This document shows positions 25,220-32,340 of a stretch of 64,000 nt of DNA, piece by piece (the first letter of the stretch is position 1; every line of letters starts with the position of its first letter). The position numbers and the translations under genes are program-made. The stretch covers positions 3,639,501-3,703,500 of the forward strand of contig NZ_CP022998.1 of NCBI RefSeq assembly GCF_002277895.1, written 5' to 3'. The notes under the pieces are model-generated. The model saw nothing but the letters and a program-made list of their open reading frames with translations, searched no databases and had not been told where the DNA came from. The stretch is from Rhizobium sp. 11515TR (GTDB taxonomy: Bacteria; Pseudomonadota; Alphaproteobacteria; Rhizobiales; Rhizobiaceae).

Positions 25220-25993
25220 TCAGCGCGACAGGATGGCGAGCGCCTGCTCGTAAACCGCGCGGCTGCCGGCTGCGATGATCGTTCCGCCCATTTCCGGCCG
25301 GCCGCCATCCCAGGTGGTCATAATGCCGCCAGCCTGCTCGATGACCGGAATGATGCCGCCGACATCATAGGGCTTCAGCGAATTTTCGATGACGAGATCG
25401 ATATGGCCGGCCGCAAGCAGCGCATAGGCATAGCAATCGCAGCCGTAACGGAAGAGGCGCACCTGACTTTCGATCTCGCGATACTTGGCAAGCTCGTCGC
25501 CGACGAAAAGATGCGGCGAGGTGGTGAAAAGGATGGCATTGGAGAGGCTGCCGCAATCGCGAACCTGCAGCCGTCTCTCGCCGTCCGGACCGGAATAGGT
25601 GGCGCCATTGCCATCGGCAAAATAGCGCTCGCCAGTGAAGGGCTGGTCGATCAGGCCCATGACGGCGCGGCCGTTCTTCTGCAGGCCGATCAGCGTTCCC
25701 CAGACCGGGACACCTGAGATGAAGGCGCGCGTGCCGTCGATCGGATCGATGACCCAGACATGCTCGCGGTCGAGCCCGACATTGCTATGCTCCTCTCCCA
25801 GAATGCCATGTTCGGGGAATTCGGCCTCGATCAGCGCGCGAATCGCCTGTTCGGCGGCTCGGTCGCCTTCCGTCACGGGATCAAAGCCCTTGGCTTCCTT
25901 GTTGACCACATCGATGCCGGCACGAAAGCGCGGCAGGGTTTCGGCCTTGGCCGCTTCGGCCAGACGATAGAAGAACGAGCGATCGGGAAGCAT
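25220..25993 (-). CDS. hisN: Histidinol-phosphatase, inositol-monophosphatase family
   Basis: 257 residues of the Mg2+-dependent IMPase-like superfamily, of the length and type of the monofunctional histidinol-phosphate phosphatase HisN of actinobacteria and rhizobia (eighth step of histidine synthesis). Metal-ligand motifs are all present: GEEH (about 90), WVIDPIDGTRAF (about 105-116), and a C-terminal NSLKPYDVGGIIPVIEQAGG. The ATG at 25993 gives the usual N-terminus; the frame extends 51 codons upstream, where an ATG at 26029 is a weaker option. An inositol- or PAP-phosphatase activity cannot be excluded from sequence alone. Confidence 0.88.
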   Translation of the reverse strand: MLPDRSFFYRLAEAAKAETLPRFRAGIDVVNKEAKGFDPVTEGDRAAEQAIRALIEAEFPEHGILGEEHSNVGLDREHVWVIDPIDGTRAFISGVPVWGTLIGLQKNGRAVMGLIDQPFTGERYFADGNGATYSGPDGERRLQVRDCGSLSNAILFTTSPHLFVGDELAKYREIESQVRLFRYGCDCYAYALLAAGHIDLVIENSLKPYDVGGIIPVIEQAGGIMTTWDGGRPEMGGTIIAAGSRAVYEQALAILSR

Positions 25994-26125
25994 GGTGAAT
26001 CCGGATAGGTGGCAGGATGGCGATGTCATACCGCATATAGGCCGTGAAGCAAACCGGATGATGACGCGCTGGGCGCAATGCCTGCGGATCAGGCAGTATT
26101 TTTGAATTTGCCTAAATATTTTGCA

Positions 26126-26168
26126 CTGCAATAAAGTGCTTGACATTTGTGCATTGCAGCAGCAATAT
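26126..26168 (+). promoter_or_regulatory. Sigma-70 promoter of the MmgR-like sRNA with flanking dyad
   Basis: TTGACA (26140-26145), a 17-base spacer and CAATAT (26163-26168), giving a predicted start near 26174. A perfect dyad CTGCAAT (26126-26132)/ATTGCAG (26153-26159) brackets the -35. Nitrogen control has been reported for mmgR in Sinorhizobium; I could not match a canonical NtrC site here. Confidence 0.75.
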
Positions 26169-26173
26169 CTCCA

Positions 26174-26253
26174 TGCAGTCTTTCGACTGTAAATACCCTC
26201 CTTGGGTGTTTCCTCCCTAGACTTAGCCGCGCCACGAGCGCGGTTCTTTTTTT
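26174..26253 (+). ncRNA. mmgR: MmgR / alpha-r8-family small RNA
   Basis: An independent small-RNA gene of about 80 nt. Hairpin 1 is CAGTC/GACTG (26176-26189) and hairpin 2 is ACCC/GGGT (26195-26207). A single-stranded pyrimidine stretch TTTCCTCCCT (from 26209) follows, then the terminator stem CCGCGC/GCGCGG (26227-26243) and ttcttttttt (26244-26253). Length, three-stem layout and the TTTCCTCCCT decamer fit what I recall of the alpha-r8 family, whose Sinorhizobium meliloti member MmgR limits polyhydroxybutyrate granule accumulation. The CCUCCC stretch is anti-Shine-Dalgarno and would pair with target mRNA leaders. The sRNA call is strong; the family name rests on memory of the decamer. Confidence 0.8.
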
Positions 26254-26287
26254 GCCTGACCTAGCTATTTTGCAAGGGAATCCGCGT

Positions 26288-26779
26288 TCATTGCGGTATT
26301 GTGGAAGGCACCTTCGATTTCACAAAATCGAGATCATTGATGTCCGCCGCCTGAGTGGGCAGCGTCATGAACTGGTTGATGGCTGTAAATATCATCCAAT
26401 AGGTCGGCCGCTGCCAGATTTCGGTAACGGTGGACCAGGGAACTTTGGCCGACCCCAACTCGGACGCGACATCAAACCCCTCATCGTGAAAAGCAAACGT
26501 CGCCTGTCGTGTCGACATTTTGCGGAACTTTCCGACCGTATTGCGGTAATGCGCGACCCATACGACGATGATCATAGCCGGGTAGAGAAGAACGAGGCTG
26601 CCGAAGACGCCGGCCAGCCATTCGCTGCCATCACTCCAAAGCTGCCAAAGAAACAGCAAGATTGTTGCAATTTCTGCGACCCAGAGGCGCTGATTGATGA
26701 TCAGCCGCCGCCAGACAAAAGCCCTCACGGCATCGCGCACCATTTCTTCCGTGTAGGTGACAGTGATAGTCCGACACAT
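26288..26779 (-). CDS. YcxB-like two-helix membrane protein
   Basis: 163 residues. Two adjacent hydrophobic segments (about 33-50 and 58-77) follow an N-terminal cytosolic beta segment (ITVTYTEEMVRDAVRAFVWRR). The C-terminal part (about 85-155: KMSTRQATFAFHDEGFDVASELGSAKVPWSTVTEIWQ) has the F-x-D-x-G-F-x-V..W-S-x-V-x-E pattern of the YcxB-like C-terminal domain. Function unknown. It faces the sRNA terminator tail to tail. The ATG at 26779 has no strong ribosome site. Confidence 0.75.
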   Translation of the reverse strand: MCRTITVTYTEEMVRDAVRAFVWRRLIINQRLWVAEIATILLFLWQLWSDGSEWLAGVFGSLVLLYPAMIIVVWVAHYRNTVGKFRKMSTRQATFAFHDEGFDVASELGSAKVPWSTVTEIWQRPTYWMIFTAINQFMTLPTQAADINDLDFVKSKVPSTIPQ

Positions 26780-26890
26780 CGCCCACCCGCTGCGTTCAGG
26801 CTATCGCCAAGCTTCGAATTCCGGCGTCGCCCATAAGCAGATTTTGCCTGGCCGCGCATCCCTTCGGCAAGCTCAACGACAACGAAACGG

Positions 26891-27790
26891 TCACTCCGCC
26901 GCCAGTGCCGGATCGCCCGTATAGGATTCCACGTGCTCGGCCATGCGCTTCATGAAAAGCGTGATGGCGGCGGCGACCTTGTCGAAATGCGGACGCTTCT
27001 CGAGCGTTGTCTCATCGACATAGAGAGAGCGATTGACCTCGATCTGCAGGGCATGCAGCCCGCGGGATGGGCGGCCGTAATGTTCGGTGATGAAGCCGCC
27101 TGCATAGGGCTTGTTGCGTACGGCGTTAAAGCCGAGCTCCTCGAGGATCTGCATGGCCGCGCGCGAAAGTTCGGCCGAGGCGCTGGTGCCGTAGCGATCG
27201 CCAAGGATGAAATCCGGCCGCATGTTGCTGCCGGCGATGCGGATATTGCCGGGCATGGAATGACAATCGACCAGCACGCCGAAGCCGAATTTGACATGGG
27301 TGCGCGCGATCAGTCGCCGCAGCGTGGCGTGGTAAGGCTTGTAGATGGTATCGATTCGCTTCAGCGCATCCTCGACCGGGACGCGGCGCGCATAGATCTC
27401 CATGTTCTCGGCGACGATTCGCGGGATTGTGCCGAGACCGCCGGCGACCCGCAGCGAATTGATGTTCGCATAGGATGGCAGCGCACCATCGAACATGCGC
27501 GGATCGAGCTCATACGGCTCGCGATTCACGTCGATATAGGCGCGCGGAAAATTGGCAAACAGCAGCGGCGCACCGAGAGAGCTTGCCGCCGAAAAAAGCT
27601 CGTCAACATAATGATCCTCGGAGCGGCGGATGGCGATGCCCTGCAGACGGGATTGGGCGACGAAATCGGGGGGATAGACGCGACCACTATGAGGCGAGCT
27701 GTAGACAAACGGTATCGTCTGGGAGGCTGGCTCCAATACCTCGAAAATCTCGAAACTGCGCATTTCCGCGGACATCAACGTCTTTACCAT
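26891..27790 (-). CDS. N-formylglutamate amidohydrolase family protein
   Basis: 299 residues of the N-formylglutamate amidohydrolase family (zinc-dependent carboxypeptidase-like fold). Motifs: FVYSSPHSGRVYP near the N-terminus, IRRSEDHYVDELF, FPRAYIDVNREP and LVDCHSMPG (metal and catalytic His/Asp), GFITEHYGRP and a final QIEVNRSLY. It would hydrolyse N-formylglutamate to formate and glutamate, as in one branch of histidine breakdown, but no other hut genes are nearby, so the true substrate is uncertain. Alternative in-frame starts at 27775 and 27763 are as likely as 27790; none has a clear ribosome site. Confidence 0.88.
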   Translation of the reverse strand: MVKTLMSAEMRSFEIFEVLEPASQTIPFVYSSPHSGRVYPPDFVAQSRLQGIAIRRSEDHYVDELFSAASSLGAPLLFANFPRAYIDVNREPYELDPRMFDGALPSYANINSLRVAGGLGTIPRIVAENMEIYARRVPVEDALKRIDTIYKPYHATLRRLIARTHVKFGFGVLVDCHSMPGNIRIAGSNMRPDFILGDRYGTSASAELSRAAMQILEELGFNAVRNKPYAGGFITEHYGRPSRGLHALQIEVNRSLYVDETTLEKRPHFDKVAAAITLFMKRMAEHVESYTGDPALAAE

Positions 27791-28059
27791 GTCAACAACT
27801 TGTCGCAGTAATCATGTTGCCAGTTGCATGACCGCAAGTCCATAGTAACTTGAGCGAAATGGCCTTAATCCAAAACACCCTATTCGGAATCTCGGATGCC
27901 CGGTCAGCGAAAACGCGGGACGTTTTCGTGGAATGCACCTATGCTTCGAACAAATGCTGGAATGGCGCGTTTTGGCTGACCATTCACGGCTTGTTTACGG
28001 CGTCGCGGTACCCTAAACGCTGGACGAGTCCAACAAGACAAAATTGATTAGCGATAGAG

Positions 28060-28425
28060 ATGATGACCCAGAAGATACTTCTTGCCGAAGACGACAACGA
28101 CATGCGTCGCTTTCTCGTGAAGGCACTCGAAAAAGCCGGCTACAAGGTCTTGTCCTTTGACAATGGAGCCAGCGCTTACGATCGGCTGCGCGAAGAGCCG
28201 TTCTCGCTGCTTTTGACTGACATCGTCATGCCCGAGATGGACGGCATCGAGCTGGCGCGGCGCGCCACCGAACTCGATCCCGATCTGAAGGTGATGTTCA
28301 TCACCGGCTTTGCCGCCGTCGCCTTGAACCCCGATTCGAAGGCGCCGAAGGATGCAAAAGTCCTTTCCAAGCCTTTCCACCTCCGCGAGCTGGTCGACGA
28401 GGTCAACAAACTCCTTGCCGCGTAA
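28060..28425 (+). CDS. cpdR: Single-domain response regulator, CpdR type
   Basis: 121 residues, only a receiver domain: acidic pocket ED-D at AEDDND (10-14), phospho-acceptor Asp54 in LLTDIVMP, Thr in MFITGFAA and Lys in LSKPFH, with no output domain. It ends LLAA, like CpdR. In Caulobacter and rhizobia, unphosphorylated CpdR localises ClpXP to the pole and primes degradation of cell-cycle proteins such as CtrA and PdeA; it is dephosphorylated through ChpT/CckA. The gene starts at ATG 28060 or the next codon, ATG 28063. It stands alone, followed by tRNA-Val. The CpdR name rests on length and C-terminus, not on a tree. Confidence 0.88.
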   Translation: MMTQKILLAEDDNDMRRFLVKALEKAGYKVLSFDNGASAYDRLREEPFSLLLTDIVMPEMDGIELARRATELDPDLKVMFITGFAAVALNPDSKAPKDAKVLSKPFHLRELVDEVNKLLAA

Positions 28426-28465
28426 GGCTTTTGGCGGCCACGTCACAAAACCGAAAAAAAGCCTA

Positions 28466-28494
28466 TTGACGGCAACTAAGGTTTTGTGATCTAT
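28466..28494 (+). promoter_or_regulatory. Possible promoter of tRNA-Val
   Basis: TTGACG (28466-28471), a 17-base spacer and ATCTAT (28489-28494), ending 15 bases before the tRNA. The -35 is good and the -10 poor. Confidence 0.4.
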
Positions 28495-28509
28495 GCGCCG
28501 CCATCGGAT

Positions 28510-28584
<75 letters not shown>

Positions 28585-28603
28585 TCCTAATTCGCTGAAA
28601 AGC

Positions 28604-28635
28604 AAGGCCTTTCGAGAAATCGAAAGGCCTTTTTC
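28604..28635 (+). terminator. Strong Rho-independent terminator after tRNA-Val
   Basis: AAGGCCTTTCGA (28604-28615) pairs perfectly with TCGAAAGGCCTT (28620-28631) across a GAAA tetraloop, followed by T's. Confidence 0.9.
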
Positions 28636-28723
28636 ATTTCCTGTCGTTTGGCTATGCCTGCGTATGTCGCGGAAGTTTTGCATTGGCAAAATGTTTCGCC
28701 AGGCCACGACCGTTTGTCGACGG

Positions 28724-29035
28724 TCAGCGATCCAGAATATGCCGCAGCACCGCCGTCGTCGGGTAGGCATAGACGCCACGATCGACGAAGCCCTGGCGGT
28801 AGAGGCAATCCCTGAGAGCCAGCCAGTAGAGCGTGCTGTTCGCATCCGGCGATCCACGCCGCCAGGAATAGGCTTCGGGCTCGCAATGATTGAGAGCCCT
28901 GTCGTATCTTGCCAGCACCACCGGATCGCTGTCGGCGCGAATGCCGCCATGGTAGGTCTGGTAATTCGAAGGCGCCTCACCGGCAGAGACGCATGCCAAG
29001 CTCAAAATCGCTCCCAGCGCTAACATCATTCTCAT
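28724..29035 (-). CDS. Small secreted protein, hypothetical
   Basis: 103 residues: a signal peptide (about 1-18, hydrophobic core LALGAILSLACVSAG) and a mature part of about 85 residues with a Trp/Tyr-rich region (EPEAYSWRRGSPDANSTLYWLALRDCLYRQGF). Two Cys in the mature part (in NHCEPE and RDCLYR) could form a disulphide. Cys15 lies in SLAC, which is only a poor lipobox. GGAG precedes the ATG at 29035-29033. I recognise no domain. It is transcribed towards the tRNA terminator. Confidence 0.65.
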   Translation of the reverse strand: MRMMLALGAILSLACVSAGEAPSNYQTYHGGIRADSDPVVLARYDRALNHCEPEAYSWRRGSPDANSTLYWLALRDCLYRQGFVDRGVYAYPTTAVLRHILDR

Positions 29036-29056
29036 GTGCTTCGATCTCCAACTAGA

Positions 29057-29100
29057 GCAATTCCAGGAAAAGTGCGAAGCGGTTTTCCGTCCGGAATTGC
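29057..29100. repeat. Rhizobial intergenic palindrome (AAAA-GTGCG-AGCGG-TTTT core)
   Basis: GCAATTCC (29057-29064)/GGAATTGC (29093-29100) and GGAAAA (29066-29071)/TTTTCC (29083-29088) nest as two stems around GTGCGAAGCGG. The unit matches a palindrome I know as frequent between genes in Rhizobium chromosomes. It shares its core with the repeat at 61784-61824. Confidence 0.75.
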
Positions 29101-29348
29101 GAAAAACAAAAGATAGGGCGGGTCAGAGATCCCATGAAAAGCTGAACCGCCTGAGCCGCGTCTCGAAAAATTCGAGCGCAGGTCGAGAATAATAGTCTTT
29201 TGAAAGATAGCCAATCACATGCTGCTGTTCGTTGCGATTGCGAGTTGAACGGAGCCTGCGGCACAAGTTCCCGCCACAAGTCGCTTGACTTCCGGCCGCG
29301 CCGTCATCCTACTGTCATATCAGCGCATCGATCATACGGGAGGACGAG

Positions 29349-29594
29349 ATGACGGTGGTGAAGCGGCAGTTCTACAAGAACCACAAGCCCAACGGCGATG
29401 AATATATGTTTCACCTCGCCCGCGACACCGAAAGCGGCGAGGTCTACGTCATCCGCCAGGCGGATTATGTCGTCGACGGCGGCAGCGAGAAGAGCATGAC
29501 CCTTTATGAATTCCTGGCCGGTGGCGGCAATCGCCAGAATGCCCTGCTGCAGTTGATCGGCTCGCTCGTTCCGGAATCGGCGCAGCAACATTAA
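29349..29594 (+). CDS. Small conserved-looking cytoplasmic protein, hypothetical
   Basis: 81 residues, no signal or membrane segment. The sequence begins MTVVKRQFYKNHKPNGDEYMFHLARDTESGEVYVIRQ: a beta-rich pattern, then a short helix TLYEFLAG and a tail. A strong GGGAGGAC lies just before the ATG at 29349, and codon use matches neighbours, so it looks real. I do not recognise the family. It stands alone between the palindrome at 29057 and the secreted-protein gene at 29772. Confidence 0.7.
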   Translation: MTVVKRQFYKNHKPNGDEYMFHLARDTESGEVYVIRQADYVVDGGSEKSMTLYEFLAGGGNRQNALLQLIGSLVPESAQQH

Positions 29595-29771
29595 CGCACT
29601 TCGCGCAGGGACAGCGGACCGCCTTGCGATAGCGAGAGGTGTGAGGTCAGACGCGAAATCGCCCAGCGTGAATCCGGTCGATTTCAGCGGTCTTCGGGTT
29701 TGCGCCCTGCTTCGGGTTGACTGCCACATTTGGATCGGCAAATTTGCAAGGGCTTGAAAGGAGCCCCTCTT

Positions 29772-30242
29772 ATGCGATTCGCAGGCATTGCTTTTGGATT
29801 GACCGTCTTGGCCACAACCTCGGCCGGCGCAGTGGATGATTTCCCATCGAAAGGCGTCACCGTCGTTAGCGGAAAATGCTCCAAGCTCGTGGTCGGCAAG
29901 CTCGATGCCTCCAAGGGATGCAAGGCCGAAATCGCGAGCGTTACCGGACCCGATGGATCCGTGACCTTCATCTTCACGTCCGGCGGCAAGATGCTTGGCT
30001 TCCAAGGCAACGGCAAGGGCATCAAGGCAGGCAGCCAGAAGGGGACGGCACAGTTGCCGATCGACGTCATCTCGACCGGTGCCGGTGGCAAGATATCGGG
30101 TCAGGTCGAAGCCAAGGGCGCCTGCACCTTCGCCAATCCCTATAGCGGCAAGCCCATCGCCATCGAATGCTCGGCGAAATCGACCGAGATGAGCTTCAAC
30201 GGCAGCTTTACTTCCGACGGCAAGACGCCTCGACACAAGTAG
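29772..30242 (+). CDS. Secreted protein of unknown function
   Basis: 156 residues from ATG 29772, set by AAAGGAG 8 bases upstream. A signal peptide (about 1-20, ending TTSAGA) leads to a Gly/Lys/Ser-rich mature domain with alternating hydrophobic residues (VTFIFTSGGKMLGFQGNGK, GKISGQVEAKGACTF), suggesting a small beta-sandwich or barrel. Three mature Cys (in GKCSKL, KGCKAE and GACTF) plus one in IECSA could make two disulphides. No family recognised; predicted periplasmic. Confidence 0.75.
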   Translation: MRFAGIAFGLTVLATTSAGAVDDFPSKGVTVVSGKCSKLVVGKLDASKGCKAEIASVTGPDGSVTFIFTSGGKMLGFQGNGKGIKAGSQKGTAQLPIDVISTGAGGKISGQVEAKGACTFANPYSGKPIAIECSAKSTEMSFNGSFTSDGKTPRHK

Positions 30243-30268
30243 TCGTCATCGTCGCGCCGCCGTCGTCG

Positions 30269-30520
30269 TTAGTGCGGCAGCGCATTTTTCTGTTTTCTGC
30301 CATGATTGGCATCGGCCGGCGCCGCGCGCGACAGGTCTGCGCCGTTGACGTGTGCAGGAACGTGCACATCCTCGTGGGTGACGGGATGCAGAGTAAGATC
30401 CACCTGATGCGGCGGCAGGACCTGAGCTTGGCGCAGCGTATTCGGCCGTGCCTTTTTCTGCCGTTCCGTCAGTTCCGGTTTTTGCATTTGCGACTTATGG
30501 TGAATGGGTGTCGGGCTCAT
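30269..30520 (-). CDS. Small His-rich protein, hypothetical
   Basis: 83 residues from an ATG at 30520-30518 preceded by AGGAG. It is rich in His, Pro, Gln and Lys, with no hydrophobic core, so likely disordered. It contains a run of charged LTERQKKARPNTLRQ and the segment LTLHPVTHEDVHVPAHVNG. I recognise nothing. The ribosome site is the main support; it could be a chance frame. It is convergent with the secreted-protein gene at 29772. Confidence 0.4.
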   Translation of the reverse strand: MSPTPIHHKSQMQKPELTERQKKARPNTLRQAQVLPPHQVDLTLHPVTHEDVHVPAHVNGADLSRAAPADANHGRKQKNALPH

Positions 30521-30939
30521 CGGAGCTTCTCCTGTCTGTCGCTGTTGTCGGGATAACGATTCGCCTGCGATTTGAAGAGGCGCGCGGCACAAGACCACTT
30601 GATGGGCAAACGCGGGTCCTCTCTGTTTGGTTCCCCAAATTTTTCATTGTCAAGGCCAGTTGCTGTCGCCACGATTTCAACTCTTGACCTGCATCGCAAC
30701 TTCACTAACTATGGAGCATCTCCGCGCCTCCCTGACATCGGCGACGGATTGAACTTTGGTGCCGGGCCCCTCTGGCGAGAGTTTTCACGGCGCTCTCGCG
30801 ATGTCGGTACCGCCTGCAGATGAGCCGGCGGACTTCGTTCCATGATCAGCTTGACCATGCCTCACCCGCATGCCGTCTTCGGTATGCGGCTATGCGCGCA
30901 ATCCAGATGGATTCACTCCCTTTCCGGCGAGGCGCGCCT
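30521..30939. other. Gene-poor region before the DUF475 gene, with one leader hairpin
   Basis: About 420 bases without a supported gene. One clear hairpin, CCGCATGCCG (30866-30875)/CGGTATGCGG (30880-30889) with loop TCTT and a single G-U pair, lies 50 bases before the DUF475 start. I looked for the manganese riboswitch that often precedes TerC-like genes and did not find its conserved blocks. Confidence 0.4.
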
Positions 30940-32040
30940 ATGAGCTCGCGCACCGCTTCAAAATCCGTACTCGGCTATTTCGGCTGGGCTTTTGCCGTTA
31001 CCGTCGGCGGCCTTGCACTCGGTGCTCTGCTCGGCTGGAACACCACCGGCACCTTCAGTGGTCTTGCCACGGCCTTCTTCATCTGTGCCGTGTTGGCCGT
31101 GCTCGAAATCTCGCTTTCCTTCGACAATGCTATCGTCAATGCCAACAAGCTGAAGGAGATGACGCCGGTCTGGCAGCATCGCTTCCTGACCTGGGGCATC
31201 ATCATCGCCGTCTTCGGCATGCGGATCATCTTTCCGCTGGCGATCGTCGCCATCGCCGCCTGGATCAATCCATGGGAAGCGCTGCAGCTCGCCGCCACCA
31301 GGCCCGAGCAATATGCAGAGATCATGCAGGCGGCACATCTGCCGATCGCCGCCTTCGGCGGCACCTTCCTGATGATGGTGGGTCTGACCTATTTCTTCAA
31401 TCACGAAAAGGACGTGCACTGGATCAGCTTCATCGAGAAGCGGATGGCGCATTTCGCCACGGTCAAGGGCGTCGAGATCGCCTTTGTGCTGATCATGGTC
31501 CTCATCTTCACTTCCGTGCTCGACGGTGACGACGCCACGATCTTCCTGCACGCCTCGATCTACGGCCTCCTGACCTTCCTGCTCGTGGAGGTTCTGGCCG
31601 GTTTCCTCGATGCCTCGCAAAGAACGATGAGCGCGGCGGCAAAGGGTGGCTTCGGCGCTTTCCTCTATCTCGAAATCCTCGATGCCAGCTTCTCCTTCGA
31701 CGGCGTCATCGGCGCCTTCGCCCTCACCCAAAACCTCTTCATCATCGCGATCGGCCTCGGCATCGGCGCCATGTACGTCCGCTCGATGACGATCATGCTG
31801 GTGGAGAAAGGCACGCTGGCCCACTATCGCTACCTCGAACATGGCGCCTTCTACGCCATCCTGATCCTTTCGGTGATCATGTACGTGCAGACGCTGACGC
31901 ATATTCCGGAAGTCATCACCGGCCTTGGCGGCGCGGCCCTGATCGGCATCTCGCTCTGGTCCTCGATCCGGTACAACAGGCGCAATGGTCTCGACCATGC
32001 GCCGGTGCACGATGAAGAGCACGACAGGGCGGAAGCTTGA
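30940..32040 (+). CDS. DUF475 (TerC-like) integral membrane protein
   Basis: 366 residues from ATG 30940, with eight or nine hydrophobic segments. The two paired signature motifs of the TerC-like/DUF475 group are present: VLEISLSFDNAIVNAN (about 53-68) and EILDASFSFDGVIGAF (about 243-258), each carrying membrane-embedded acidic residues thought to bind metal ions. Related TerC proteins export Mn2+ or other divalent metals; the exact role of DUF475 is not established. A His/Asp/Glu-rich tail ends the protein. The frame continues 40 codons upstream but without a ribosome site; GAGG stands 9 bases before 30940. Confidence 0.88.
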   Translation: MSSRTASKSVLGYFGWAFAVTVGGLALGALLGWNTTGTFSGLATAFFICAVLAVLEISLSFDNAIVNANKLKEMTPVWQHRFLTWGIIIAVFGMRIIFPLAIVAIAAWINPWEALQLAATRPEQYAEIMQAAHLPIAAFGGTFLMMVGLTYFFNHEKDVHWISFIEKRMAHFATVKGVEIAFVLIMVLIFTSVLDGDDATIFLHASIYGLLTFLLVEVLAGFLDASQRTMSAAAKGGFGAFLYLEILDASFSFDGVIGAFALTQNLFIIAIGLGIGAMYVRSMTIMLVEKGTLAHYRYLEHGAFYAILILSVIMYVQTLTHIPEVITGLGGAALIGISLWSSIRYNRRNGLDHAPVHDEEHDRAEA

Positions 32041-32097
32041 CCTTCGACATGACGACGATCATCGCCGTAGCATCGCTGGCCTAAGGCGGATCCTGAG

Positions 32098-32124
32098 GGC
32101 AGAATCGCACCCGTCGATTCTGCC
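32098..32124. terminator. Hairpin downstream of DUF475 gene, in an otherwise empty 300-base gap
   Basis: GGCAGAATCG (32098-32107) pairs perfectly with CGATTCTGCC (32115-32124); no T-run follows. The rest of the 32041-32340 gap holds no gene I can support and presumably the manC promoter. Confidence 0.45.
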
Positions 32125-32340
32125 TGTCTCCCCCGCCTTCGGAAAGGCGCGTGCAGCGGACTTTCATCGGGATTTCCGCGCCGAGATCGCCGAATGTTTA
32201 CGCTACTGGCATATTAGCGCTAGCGTTTTGCCAAAAAATATCGCAATGGCGATTAACGTTGTCGAAGGAGCATGGCGGGAAGCGCAACGGTTGCGCTCTT
32301 GACGTCGGCTCTCGGTTGGAGTGTCCAGGAGAGGCAGAGT

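Noticed and set aside
26123..26139. GCAC...GTGC dyad upstream of the sRNA as an NtrC site
   Set aside because: The gap between GCAC and GTGC is 9 bases, not the 7 of the enteric NtrC consensus, so it is not counted as a match.
26147..26836. 229-codon + frame over the MmgR region and the YcxB-like gene
   Set aside because: It begins in the sRNA promoter and has no ribosome site; the - strand YcxB-like frame and the sRNA explain the sequence better.
27850..28047. 65-codon frame between the amidohydrolase gene and cpdR
   Set aside because: No ribosome site, no recognisable sequence, and it fills the divergent promoter region.
30521..30939. yybP-ykoY manganese riboswitch before the DUF475 gene
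   Set aside because: Searched by eye for its conserved blocks and did not find them.
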